64,000 nucleotides of DNA, taken from positions 6,959,501 through 7,023,500 of the forward strand of contig NC_084939.1 of the NCBI RefSeq assembly GCF_958298935.1, in the 5' to 3' direction. The DNA comes from Phragmites australis (lineage: Eukaryota; Streptophyta; Magnoliopsida; Poales; Poaceae). The position numbers and the translations under genes were made by a program. Under the pieces are notes generated by a model. That model made no database searches. It saw nothing but the letters and a program-made list of their open reading frames with translations, and was not told the DNA's origin. Numbering within the stretch: position 1 is the stretch's first letter; every line of letters begins with the position of its first letter. Below, in pieces: positions 1 through 9,745 of this stretch.

Positions 1-1385
1 CACACAGACTATTCTTAAAGTAACACATATGTGAAATTTTACCTGAAAGTCAATCTATGTCACATGACGCAGACATGTTCTTAAGAACTCTGTCTCAAAC
101 CATAATCTAGCTACATGGTTTCTAGAATCTCCATCTGAAACCGTCTAAGAGGCAAAGACGGTTCTGCACAAAAACTGTATGTGACAGTACATACATGTAA
201 ATGGTTACTAAAATAAATTTGTCTATGATACTTGGGAAACTGACATTTGTGCACCCATATTGCAGACGCAATTATTATTCAGACCTATCTTTGTGTAGCT
301 ATATTACAGATGAAGTGATACCCGTCTATGACAAGCGCAAAAGACAGACACTTTTGCATAGACTGCAACCAAACTTGTCTGTAATAGGGTTTAACGATCG
401 TCTGTGATAACTCGTTGAGGTAGTAGGAGAGAAGGACAATAATACCAAAATCCAGAAAATCTGAGGAAAATACAAAATTCTAGAAATTCTCTCATTATTA
501 GAGAGGGATAAAGAAAGATCTAAGCTTCAACATGTGTGGCTCTTTAAAGAGAGGGATAAACAAGTTCAAGCATATAGATGCAAATAAAGAGGTCATAATT
601 TCCGCGATCAACATTGCAAATGAATAATGCAACGAAGACCAAATCTCCCAAACCGTGCGAATCCACAAAGGCAATATAGTTGGTCTATATGAACACTTGG
701 CCGAGGCGAGATTATTCTCCCGCACATCCTCTTCAAAAACTTCCGCCCTCGCCGAGATTGCCATTATTTAGGCTACAACCTCGCTACCACCCTCCCAGCA
801 TTGAATCTTCTAGCCATGGCCAAACAGCCACCAGCTCAGTATCCTCCAACTAGCCTGGAGCGTTCCTCGTTCCCTAAACAGCTGCCCGTCACTTCCCTAA
901 CCATCACTTGCACCAGCCAGATAGCATCCCATTAATGTGCAAGTGCACGATCAGAGGCTCTTCGTTGAACTGTAACTCAACCACATAATTGGATGGTTTC
1001 AGCTCAGACAACAAGATCATAAACTCATGTTTCGTTTGATTAAATTCAAGTATACCCAGAAACATGGCTCAATGACGGCAGGCACTTGGCCTACCCGGAA
1101 TCCACCGCCCATAGGAGAAGGCTAGGCCAAGTGCAAGATTATATATGAAATCGGTTTGGACTACTGTTTAACTTAGCCATATACATTTTTGTCCACGAAA
1201 ACGAGGGAAATATTTTTGTTTAACTTAGTTTCTCAAACAATACTGATCAATACTAATTGGAACCTGCATAATATATGAGCATTTCTTCTCATTCTTTTAT
1301 TAAACATTGTAGTACTAGTGGTCTTTAAATTCTAAGAACTCTTATCAAACAATATAAGCTAAGCACCTAGCATGAAGTTTTTATC
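1..1385. other. Left flank, no supported gene
   Basis: This is AT-rich sequence outside the large CACTA element. Short open frames on both strands show no recognisable domain or codon pattern. A minus-strand stretch around 780-1060 reads open for a short distance, but I do not recognise it. Confidence 0.5.
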
Positions 1386-1621
1386 CACTACTACAAAAAC
1401 ATACTTTACTGTCGGCTCCAAAACCCCCCTTCATTGTCGGTTTTGGAGCCGGTAGTGGGTAACAGGTAGTGATAGTCCCTGACCGGCAGTGAAGTGGGTT
1501 ATCACTGCTGGCTGAACCCTTCAGCCAGCAGTGATGACCTGGGTATCACTGTCGGCTGGTAGTTTCGACTGGCAGTGATGTCTAGGGCATCACTGCCGGT
1601 TGAAGCCTTCAGCCGGCAGTG
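1386..1621. repeat. Left terminal and subterminal repeats of large CACTA
   Basis: After the CACTA terminus, several direct and inverted copies of a word like CACTGCCGGCTGAAG and its complement follow one another, for example the pair near 1590-1621. In En/Spm elements such repeats bind the element-encoded TNP1/TNPA-type protein. A pyrimidine-rich CTCTCTTTCC stretch follows at 1622-1720. Confidence 0.85.
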
Positions 1622-1956
1622 TTTTGCCTCTCCTCTCTCTTTCCTCTCTCTTTCCTCCCTCCATCTCTCTACTCTCTATCCTCCCTCTCTCTCTCCTCCA
1701 TCTCGATATCTCTCTCCCTCTCAATATACATGCATAGAATGAGACACATATTTAATATAAATCAATATATTTAATATAAATCAATAATTAATAAAGACAC
1801 ATTCATTAATACATAGCAATTCATGTCCTTCATTAATACATAGTAATTAATGTCATTCATCAATATTGTGTCATTTATCAAAATATAATAAGTTGTGAAG
1901 CCCCTTGGTAGACTTTCTCCTTGTCACATACTCTATACTAGAAGGTACGGTATAAT

Positions 1957-2500
1957 CTAAAGGTCACTCACGCATCGTGGCATGATGGGTTCAAGAAACT
2001 CGTCATTTGGGTTGATAACATATTCTGTGAAGAACCCGGTGATCTGTTCTTGAAGGGCATGTATTTCTGCAAGTTGTAATGCACTTGTGCGTAGTTTGGC
2101 TCTGTGTTTGAAGAATTGAAAGAATTGGTCCTTCAATACATATAGAAATTGAAAAGAAGTCATAGATATGTAATTTCATACCTCAAGATTAGTGAACCTG
2201 ACAGCGTCTCCATTAGGGCTGAATGCGTGCATGAAAGTAAAAACATAAAACCCATAGAGATTGTTGCCAGGTGGCTGCCTCATACACTTCAAGAGGAAAT
2301 GATTCATTAGTGGAATGAGTTGAACCTTTTTATTCAGTAGCTAATGCAAGACATGAATATTCCCTACGTACCGAGAAGTCGGTTTTTACATCGTACTACT
2401 TCCTAAATAGAAAGTAGATAACACTCTTTTTGCAGTATCTTGTATACGCCCTATACACGAATTTGAATACCAATTAAACTTAGATTCAATCAACGAGAAG
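1957..2500 (-). pseudogene. C-terminal part of CACTA second gene, with Ulp1 cysteine site mutated
   Basis: Minus-strand reading gives a degenerate C-terminal end of the second CACTA protein. Near 2235-2280 it contains a motif of the type QPPGNNLxG followed by an aromatic/hydrophobic segment. That matches the oxyanion-Gln and catalytic-Cys region of Ulp1-like (C48) proteases in plant CACTA proteins, but the Cys position reads TAT (Tyr) at 2254-2256. The final open segment, 1957-2163, contains LQEQITGFF and ends with DEFLEP and a stop, resembling the usual tail of these proteins. Frames change between this part and 2510-2704, so there is either a spliced intron or frameshift damage. The protein is inferred to be non-catalytic. 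Confidence 0.6.
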
Positions 2501-2509
2501 ATTAAATGA

Positions 2510-2704
2510 TCAAGTTTTCCTATTTAGCATGTCGCTGAGGTCTTGGTAAGTCATTTTATCTCTTATTTGTGAGTCTAAGACAATGATCTTGCTCAAGTCT
2601 AGGTGGATGACAAGGAGGATCCAATGAAAATTGTAGGAATATGTGACATCATAGAAAATTAGTACTAGAATCAAGTTGCCCATAAAAGGAGAAGACCCTG
2701 ACAC
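2510..2704 (-). pseudogene. Ulp1-like (C48) protease core of CACTA second gene
   Basis: The 64-residue open segment contains the pattern FHWILLVI, then about 15 residues, then IVLDS. This is the His and Asp region of the Ulp1/C48 cysteine protease fold. The His codon is at 2624-2626 and the Asp codon at 2573-2575, in one frame. Such domains are known in proteins encoded by grass CACTA and some Mutator-like elements, where their role in transposition is unclear. Neighbouring segments at 1957-2300 and 2800-3600 complete the gene but lie in other frames or contain stops. Confidence 0.65.
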
Positions 2705-2799
2705 TCAAACACATACTCAAAGCTGTAGGGTAAGAGTACAAATTTCTTGTGTCGGTGGTAAAGGAAACACTTCAATAAATAGTCCTAGGTGAACTCTGG

Positions 2800-3599
2800 A
2801 CTATCCCTTACAATTTCCTCATTCACAAGCCCAGGATCGATGAATCATACTTTATTATCTAATTCTTGTCTCCATGTGTGGATCTCCATTCTACGAAAGA
2901 GAGAAGTTAGGCATGCAATTTGATGGTACAAGATCATATAACGTGAATTATATGAATAAGTCACTCACAGAGTGCATGCTCTGACTATAGCCATGTCGAG
3001 GGAATCTTCCTTGTATAGTTCATACAAGTACTCGAATTTCACCGAGAAGGAGCTATCCCCGTTGAGGAAATATTCATCTCTATATCTTACAGGAATGCCT
3101 CAAAACCCTACCTGGACTGCTCCACGTACCACTGATGTAATCAGCGCATTTGAGTTGTTAGGTTTCTTTCCATATCTGGTTTGACCAAAGTTTTACTCAA
3201 CTCAAGCGTCCATTTAATATCTAACTTTGGGATATCTGCTCCCACAGTAAGCCATGCTAGTTCTTCTGCTATTAATCTAGAAGAAGCCAGGAAGTCCCCA
3301 ATGCTTAGAGAATCCAAAATGATTGGACCTGGTTTGCTCTTGGCCTACTTTTTGCTGATGTGTTCATAGTTAGTCGGTGGCTTTCTTGAATTCACCCCTG
3401 TCTGTTTAACTTTGGCTATATTCATGAAAAATTTCATGCTATCTTCAGGCACAATAGGTTTCGGTGGAGGTGCTAGAGGATGGAAATGAGCCGTGACACT
3501 GGCGTCCACAATCTTTTTGGTTTCCTTAGGAGTAAGTGAATAGACATCCTTTGGTTCCGCTAACTTCTTAGATGGCACCGACTTCTTAGATGATGTCAT
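2800..3599 (-). pseudogene. CACTA second-gene segment upstream of the protease core
   Basis: The best preserved part is 3345-3599, an 84-residue Lys/Pro-rich segment with SLTPKETKK, VDASVTAHF and MKFFMNIA, which I recognise as a typical linker region of CACTA-encoded second proteins. Reading continues in degraded form toward 2800 (for example SIGDFLASS near 3270-3310). Several stops and probable introns interrupt it. It belongs to the same gene as the pieces at 4129-5075. Confidence 0.55.
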
Positions 3600-4128
3600 C
3601 TTCTTGGATGATATGGAACCTAATCGTGTTTTCTAAAATAATGGTCAGCTTCTTGATGGTGTTGGCTTCTTGAGTGGTGGACTTCTTTGAGTAGATAGCT
3701 AGGGAGGTGCACTTCTTCTAAGAGATGACTGAAGAGAGGGAGATCAACAAGGCGATGACAACCCAGGGTGTAGTGGAGAGCAGAGGTTCTTGGGAGCTAT
3801 CCATAGTATCTGCCCCCTCATATGTGGGGTAGTCCCTCCAGTGTCAGACATCCGTGCAAAAGGTCATGGGCGTCGTGGGGATAAGCTATGCCGGAAGCCA
3901 CTTTGATGGTAATGTTCTTAGCACCAATGTATAGTTCGCACAGTGTCCATGCTGTGATGTGGTCGACGGGATAACTGATGGATTCAACTCCTGGAACTCC
4001 TGTGGATGCATAGCTACTTTAACGACCATTGGGGCTGGAGCACGCAACATTAGGAGATGCTGCTGGCCGTTCCTGTTCGTTCCCAATGGCACCCTGTTCA
4101 CACAGGAGGGCTTATTGTACTTCTTGTG
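3600..4128 (-). pseudogene. Low-complexity linker of the CACTA second gene
   Basis: This stretch repeats GACTTCTT-like words (Lys/Ser-rich on the minus strand) near 3570-3730 and then less ordered sequence. It lies between two recognisable pieces of the same transposon gene. It is probably a degraded linker or intron; no separate gene is visible. Confidence 0.4.
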
Positions 4129-4440
4129 CTATTTTTTGTCTGTATGTTCTTTCACGTTGTAGGCTTGTTCAAGCATTTCTATCAGCCTAGCTTGTTTTGC
4201 CTCTCGCTCTACTTGGGATCTCTTTTGACTCTTGTAATTATTGACGGTGTCTGGGAATCCATATTTCCATCCCATCATAGCAACGCCTCGTGTGCGACCA
4301 CCATGCTCCTTGTTTCCCAAGGCCAAGGTGAGCTCGTTTCTATCCCTATCTGGCTTGAAAGAGCCTTGTGCAGACTGCGTGTGGGCTTCTACAAGCTTTT
4401 TTACAAGATTTTGCGTCACTTTCTGGTCTTTAGAGATCAT
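4129..4440 (-). pseudogene. PTTA/En-Spm type plant transposase segment (second CACTA gene)
   Basis: This 103-residue open segment starts around MISKDQKVTQ and includes the block GGRTRGVAMMGWKYGFPD, typical of the plant PTTA/En-Spm transposase family (Transposase_24 type, TNP1-like). A charged, coiled-coil-like tail with QVEREAKQARLIEMLE follows. The piece is contiguous in order with 4573-5075 upstream and 3345-3599 downstream on the minus strand. The family is thought to bind subterminal repeats and assist TNP2; that function is inferred here. Confidence 0.7.
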
Positions 4441-4572
4441 AAAGCATAAGCTTCCATCAGATGAGTAAAAAGCACCCCTGTGGAGAAGGAAGCGCGTCGA
4501 TCATTCGCTGCAACCCTCCGTCTCAGGCGTGACACCTCTGTCTCATAGTTCATTTTGTTGTTGTTGCCACTG

Positions 4573-5075
4573 TCATTCTTTCCTCACGTAACCACAATTG
4601 TTGACTTTGTAGGGGTAGATGTTCTTCTTCGAGTTTTCTTTGTTTACATCACTCAACCTCTGTGCTTCTTCCGACAACTGGTACTCCACAAAGGCTTGCC
4701 AATGATCTTCCAGTTGCGGCCATTTGCAGAAATCTGGCATTGTACCTTTCTGCACATAGGTTCTGTTTAGTGTGCCCTTCCAATTCTTAAATGAAAGCCC
4801 AATAATCATTTGTGCCTTACGCTTAACAACGTCCATATCTGTCTCTGTAGGGAACTCAAACCTCTCTAATATTTGGGCCACAAGATGTCATTCTTGATTG
4901 AATCAGGAACTACATACGGATCACCTCGTTTGCCAATCCACAATTTGTAACTGATGCGCACATGATCCTTAACAGCTATCCCACAGACTGACTTGTATAG
5001 CCCTAGAACTCTCTCTGGTTCAGTGGGCTCCCCAGCTGGTGAGACCTCCATGATCACAAATCGTCCTGTAAGCAT
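4573..5075 (-). pseudogene. N-terminal conserved region of PTTA/En-Spm second gene
   Basis: Two overlapping minus-strand segments in different frames (4866-5075 and 4573-4881) together give the conserved opening of this family. The first has a YKLWIGKRGDPYVVPDSIKN-like block. The second has a RKAQMIIGLSFKNWKGTL block followed by WPQLEDHWQAFVEYQLSEEA. The frame change near 4870 is either a short frameshift or a splice junction. The segments lie between the promoter-proximal GC-rich region at 7203-7685 and the rest of the gene downstream. Confidence 0.7.
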
Positions 5076-5099
5076 CTTCGAGGCACCTCGGGCATGATG

Positions 5100-5950
5100 C
5101 CACTCCTAGGATTGCTCATTGTCGTGACCCTCCAGAGAATCAGGCATTTGAGCATAAGCAAAATAATTATTGAGAATCTATACAATAATATGGAGAACAG
5201 ATGCATTCATCTACTTATGAATTACCTCATTGCCTCCACAGGCGTCTGTTTGGTCCAGGTTGAGGTAGTTGCTCGGGCTATCTTCTTCAATGTTTGATGG
5301 TGGCACTACAACTCCTTCTGGCACCTCGATCAGATCGGTGGTTGGTGGTGCCTTCCCTTCCTGTGAGTTTTGCATACGATGATGATGAACGATTGAGTAT
5401 TCTACATATAGAGAGCTGAGGAAGGAGAGATATAGAGATAAAGTTGACGAGGGAGGGAGAGAGGCTATCGAAAGAGTGAGATAACCATGAAGGTGTCGAT
5501 AGATAGAATACATACATATATAATATTGTAATTGAGTACATTATGACCACATTTTGAAAAAAAAGTCACATCTTAGATAGCAAAATAAGCACAAATATGC
5601 ACAAAGGTAATGACAAGTGACACATTGATTTTACAAGTCACATCATCTTAGATAGCAAAATAATGATGATTGCAACCAGAACTAGGATTACGACATCTTT
5701 ACACGTGAAATCAAATTTCTTCTCCTTATTATCAAAGGTAGCCAATTTTAGCTCAGCTTGGATGACTTAAATGTTGGATGCCACAATAGCTTCATGTTTG
5801 GACTTGTATCCTTTGTAACATTCTCCTTTTAATCCATTAACTTGTGTGTGACATTCCTCCCAACTAGAGAACACTCCACTTTACCGACCACGATGGACAA
5901 GATATCATGTCATAGCAGTCCTATATTACAGAGAATGACCCTACCTGTCA
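5100..5950. other. Intron or spacer inside the CACTA second gene
   Basis: No conserved protein is visible here. The sequence is AT-rich, with GAGAGA-type stretches at 5410-5470 and a repeated phrase, TCTTAGATAGCAAAATAA, at about 5571 and 5648. It separates the conserved second-gene exons from a captured plus-strand fragment. Confidence 0.45.
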
Positions 5951-5959
5951 GAAATTAAA

Positions 5960-6515
5960 CTGGTTTGCAGTAGTGATTGTCCTTGTATTAAGGGGTGCAC
6001 AGCTTCATGAGCTTCCAAATAATTATGTTTTGAAAAATTGGACTAGAAAATGCAAGAGGGAGGTAGTTTTTTATGATGATGGCAATGTTCTAGAGGAGAA
6101 GGGAAAACACTCCATGTAGGAAGAAGTTAAAAAGTTGGCCTCGGACATGCACAAGGACATGGAAGATGTCATCCATCGAGCTAATATATTCAGTGGACAA
6201 CATGAAGAATGTGAGCGGGAAATTTAAAAAGTTTGTGGATGAAGCAAAATAGGAGCTTCCTGCACACCAAGAAACAAGAATTAAAGAGATTGAAGGGTAT
6301 ATTGGTTGTAGCATACCTAAACAAGTTCAAATATTGCCACCAACCGATATTGTCACCAACAGAAGATGCAAGAGGATAAAACTTGGGGATAAGAAAAAGA
6401 CAAAGACAAAGAAAATCAAAAGGTGAAGATGCCTCGTATGTGCAGGACATGCAAGGAGATTGTAACCCATGATAGCCGCAATTGCCTTCTAAAAAGAAGA
6501 ATGGAATGATTAGTA
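5960..6515 (+). pseudogene. Captured FAR1/FHY3-like C-terminal fragment
   Basis: On the plus strand, opposite to the CACTA genes, the frame near 5985-6102 reads LHELPNNYVLKNWTRKCK and then REVVFYDDGN before a TAG. Near 6325-6510 a second stretch gives LPPTDIVTNRRCKRIK, followed by a Lys/Thr-rich run and a degraded zinc-knuckle-like block, CRTCKEI with DSRNC. The order (ELPxxYxLKRW, then PP-G-C-KRLK, then a CxxC/H/C knuckle) is that of the C-terminal part of FAR1/FHY3-related proteins, themselves domesticated from Mutator-like transposases. Stops at about 6100 and 6225 and a missing N-terminal half show it is a fragment. It lies inside the CACTA element and is probably a captured piece of host or MULE sequence. 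Confidence 0.55.
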
Positions 6516-7189
6516 GAAGGATTAGTATAACGTCATGCACTAGCCATGTAGTGATTTCCTGGTCCATTTTGTTCAGACCCTTAGTTGTTTTCTCGTTGAA
6601 TTAGATCAATTCATGATGTACTCATCGAGTGATATTCCTTTTAATTACTTGTGACAATGTCAGTTTCTTTGAATTAAACATGGTCTAATTTGCAGATGTA
6701 ATGAATGAGTCCCTTTATATGTTCCTTTATTGAGCTCTCCAGGTTTTGTTTCTTTAACTATGGCTTGTCTTATTTCAGTCTGGGATGTGTTTTCATACAC
6801 GATTTATACAAGCCATATGATTAACCAAATGAAAGTGTGTGAGTGCTAAAAGTGCACAATGGTTCAGTGAACAGCTAATACTATCTCAAAACGCATCTGC
6901 ACAGGGTGCATCTTGCTCACAATAAATGAGCTACCTGATAACCTTCATTTTTTTTTCAGACACGATACTCTTCACAAGTATCAGGTCGCAGCTGCGTTTT
7001 AAAAGTTTGCAAGCCACTAGCCCACCTCAACGAAAAAAACATTCAGATTGCCATTATTCCAATTGACATTACAGACGTATCCCCCACAGTTCAAACTGAC
7101 ACAATTCCAATTTGTTATGCTCACACGATTCCAGTTGATGCAATGCTCGCTACTCAACCTGGCATTACTCCAGAATGTGAAACAATATA
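6516..7189. other. Spacer after the FAR1-like fragment
   Basis: No gene is visible in this AT-rich sequence. It may be the captured 3' flank of the FAR1-like fragment and an intron of the CACTA second gene. Nothing else stands out. Confidence 0.4.
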
Positions 7190-7202
7190 GTGCTGGAAAT
7201 TC

Positions 7203-7663
7203 TTAGTGATGGTGACTCTGGCCTAATAGATGGGGAAAAATATGCTCAAGCTCATGTACTTGGTTACCTTTGCCTCCGGGACGGGGATAGGGGCGCTCTA
7301 GGGACGGTGGCGTCGGGGACAGGGATGGCAACATCAAGGACGGGGACAGCGACGGCGACCTCCAGGATGGGGGCGATAGGGCTCCGTGGGGTGGCGGTGT
7401 CAGGGATGGGGACAATGGCCTCTGGGACAGGGGTGGCAGCCTCCAGGACGGGGACGCCGAGGCTCCGGGGGTGGCGGCGTCAGGGATGGGGATGGTGGCC
7501 TCCGGGACGGGGACGCTGGGGCTCCAGGGACGGCAGCATCGAGGACGGGGACGGCGATGTCGAGGATGGGGTCGGCGGCCAATCGGCGGTGGCAGGAAGG
7601 GGAAGAGTAGGGCCAGCGAAGGTTTTCTAAGTGTTGGGGCGAGGTTTAGGGGTGCTGCAGTGC
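7203..7663 (-). pseudogene. GC-rich 5' exon of the CACTA second gene
   Basis: A minus-strand open frame runs across this segment and encodes a Pro/Ser/Arg-rich, low-complexity sequence. It lies just downstream of a minus-strand TATA box at 7664-7671 and upstream (in minus-strand sense) of the conserved exons at 5075-3345, so it is probably the 5' exon or leader of the second gene. It is made of repeats of about 27-30 bp (GGGACGGGGATGG-like on the plus strand), so open frames on both strands are expected and the reading frame is uncertain. Confidence 0.4.
7260..7600. repeat. GC-rich minisatellite
   Basis: Imperfect copies of a unit with the core GGGACGGGGATGGCGACCTC recur throughout. The spacing is irregular, near 27-30 bp. 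The base composition differs sharply from the AT-rich surroundings. Confidence 0.7.
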
Positions 7664-7671
7664 TTTTATAG
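7664..7671 (-). promoter_or_regulatory. TATA box for the CACTA second gene
   Basis: CTATAAAA reads on the minus strand, immediately beside a cluster of subterminal-type repeats at 7683-7763 and upstream of the GC-rich exon. The position fits the promoter of the second CACTA gene. Confidence 0.5.
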
Positions 7672-7682
7672 GGTGGTGGATT

Positions 7683-7763
7683 CACTGCTGGCTCAAGGAC
7701 GGAACCGGCAGTGAAAATGGCTTCACTGCCGGCTCATGAGGTCCACCGGTAGTGAAACCCCTT
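7683..7763. repeat. Internal cluster of CACTA subterminal-type repeats
   Basis: Words such as CACTGCTGGCTC, CCGGCAGTGAA and CACTGCCGGCTC match the terminal repeats of the element, yet this cluster is about 6.3 kb from the nearest end. It sits just upstream of the presumed promoter of the second gene. Confidence 0.7.
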
Positions 7764-7810
7764 TCAATTCATCTAAGGAGGGAGCAAAAAAAATTTGTGC
7801 TATGCGCACG

Positions 7811-7869
7811 AGCGTCGAACCCACGACCTCTGTGCCCGAGTCCGAACAAACATACTGCTACGCTACTCA
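7811..7869 (-). other. tRNA-like module inside CACTA
   Basis: On the minus strand this reads TAGCGTAGCAGTATG (similar to a tRNA D-arm/A-box) and, about 33 bases later, GTGGGTTCGACGCT (similar to a T-arm/B-box). It is not a foldable full tRNA, since no clear acceptor stem is seen. Similar modules occur at 29997-30060, 31201-31262 and 46069-46137. Confidence 0.4.
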
Positions 7870-8099
7870 AGTGTATTCGACCGAGTTGTACTGAATAACA
7901 TATTAACATATTAAAACTTATAATTAATACAAATTAACACAGCCTTTAATTAATACAAACTAAAGCACTCATTAATTAATACATTTTACAGCACCTCCTT
8001 AATTAAAATAATTACATCACGTCATTAATTAATACAAATTAAATCATGTCCTTAGTTAATACAAATTAATAATTAAGACAATTTAGGTACTTTATCTTA

Positions 8100-9745
8100 A
8101 CGATTCGCCCTTCGTTATGATCACAGCGTATATAGGGAGGTCCATCCATGTCTACCATGGAACCTAGGTCGGCATCCTCTCCGAAAGTAGATAGCGCATC
8201 GAATTGATTGTAGTCTTCCTCGTTAATAACATTCTCCACCCTGATAATCCTTTTTTTTTCCTCGAAGAATCACGTGGCGCTCCTCCTTGTTTGCCGGGTT
8301 TGGGTCCTTTACATAGAAGACTTGCATAAAATCTTTCGCAAGTACGAATGGTTTTTCTCTATATCCAACGAGTTTTTGGTCCATTGTAGTCATACCGTAC
8401 TTGTCGATCTTCACGCCCCCTAGGAGTCTGACCTATTGGCACCGGAGAAGAGGAACCTTTAACACCCCATAGTCGAGCTCCTAGATCTCCTCTATGAATC
8501 TATAGTAGGTCTTCCTATTTTTATTGTAGTTGTAGGCATCTATACGGACACTGCTATTTTAGTGGGCGCTCTTATTATCCTGAGCTCTCGTATAAAAGGT
8601 ATAGTCGTTTATGTCATATCGTTCGAATGTGAGGATTGTAGTTGATAGTCTGTGAGCCAACACATTCAACTAAGCACACTCTATCTGCTTATGCATCACC
8701 TGTCTATGTAACCAGACGCTACAATGATCTCGGTGCTCCCGCACGATCCAAACATCAGACTTCCCTGGGTTTTTGGTGTGTAGCATCTTTTGGTGTTTTT
8801 CGATATATGGATTCACTACAACTGATTGTTGCAAAATTATGAAATGTTCTTGAGTGAATGAAATGGGGTTGTTAGTGCGGAATGTGCTTGCACATATCAT
8901 CCATTTCCCATGTAGCCTCCCCTCATGGTGAGATACAGGCACACCAATCATTTTGAAATTCATATAGTTGATGCAGAATTCAATGACCTCCTTGGTTCCC
9001 CAGCCCTCGGCCATGCAACCGTTCGGCCGATTTCGGTAATGAACATATTTCTTCAGAACTCCCATGAACCTCTCAAAAGGCTACATCTGATGCAGAAATA
9101 TGGGGCCAAGAATTTGTACCTCTTTCACAATATGAACAATGAGATGCACCATGATATCAAAAAACGATGAAAGGAAACACGCCTCAAGCTTGGATAGAGT
9201 CTTGACCATATCTTTCTGCAGCTTATCTAGCTTGGTCGGATCAATGGCCTTCTGTGATATCGTGTTGAAGAATGAACACAACTTTACGATTGGGTTTCGG
9301 ACCTTCAGCGGCCGAATACTTCTAATTGCAATTGGAAGCATCTATGTCATCATCACATGAAAATCATAAGACTTCATACCAGTTAATTTCAAATATTTCA
9401 TGTTTACTAGTCTCTTTATGTTGGCGGAGTAACCGGATAGAACTTTGATTCCATGCAAGCACTTGCACATTGTAATTTTCTCCGCTTTGCTCAGACTGTA
9501 GCTAGTAGGACCAAGATATTTCTTGCCTTCTTCCATATCTTCGGGATGAAGATCCTGTCTGAGTTTCAAATATTTCAGGTCCTTCCGCGCTTGGAGTGTA
9601 TCCTTTGTTTTCCCAGGTATGTCTAGTAACATACCAATCAAGCTATCACACACGTTCTTCTCAATGTGTCTGACATCGATTGCATGTCAAACCACCAAAT
9701 CTGGCTAGTATGCTATGTCATAAATGTGAGGAACCATCCAAATAA
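8100..9745 (-). pseudogene. TNP2-like CACTA transposase, C-terminal half
   Basis: Reading the minus strand from 9745: a short block with HAIDVRHIEKNVCDSLIG ends the tnp2 catalytic region. An LHPEDM-type segment (9342-9653) follows. Next comes a DUF4218-like region (9341-8670) with NPIVKLCSFFN, MVHLIVHIVKEVQILGP and MGVLKKYVHYRNRP. The DUF4216-like end (8414-8223) has FVLAKDFMQVFYVKDP. Near 8110-8200 the tail has a DQFD-like and YIRxDHNEG-like ending. Stops occur at a position that should be Trp (TGG to TAG) and one that should be Arg (CGA to TGA) near 9695-9720, and frames break near 9066 and 8415. The gene is interrupted at 9745 by an insertion. TNP2 is the catalytic transposase of CACTA elements, acting in the nucleus on the element ends. 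Confidence 0.85.

Noticed and set aside
7190..7630. 146-residue plus-strand open frame in the GC-rich block
   Set aside because: It is repetitive and overlaps open frames on both strands. Transposon gene order favours the minus strand.
7811..7869. Functional tRNA gene
   Set aside because: It has A- and B-box-like words only, with no acceptor stem or anticodon arm visible. It is treated as a relic.
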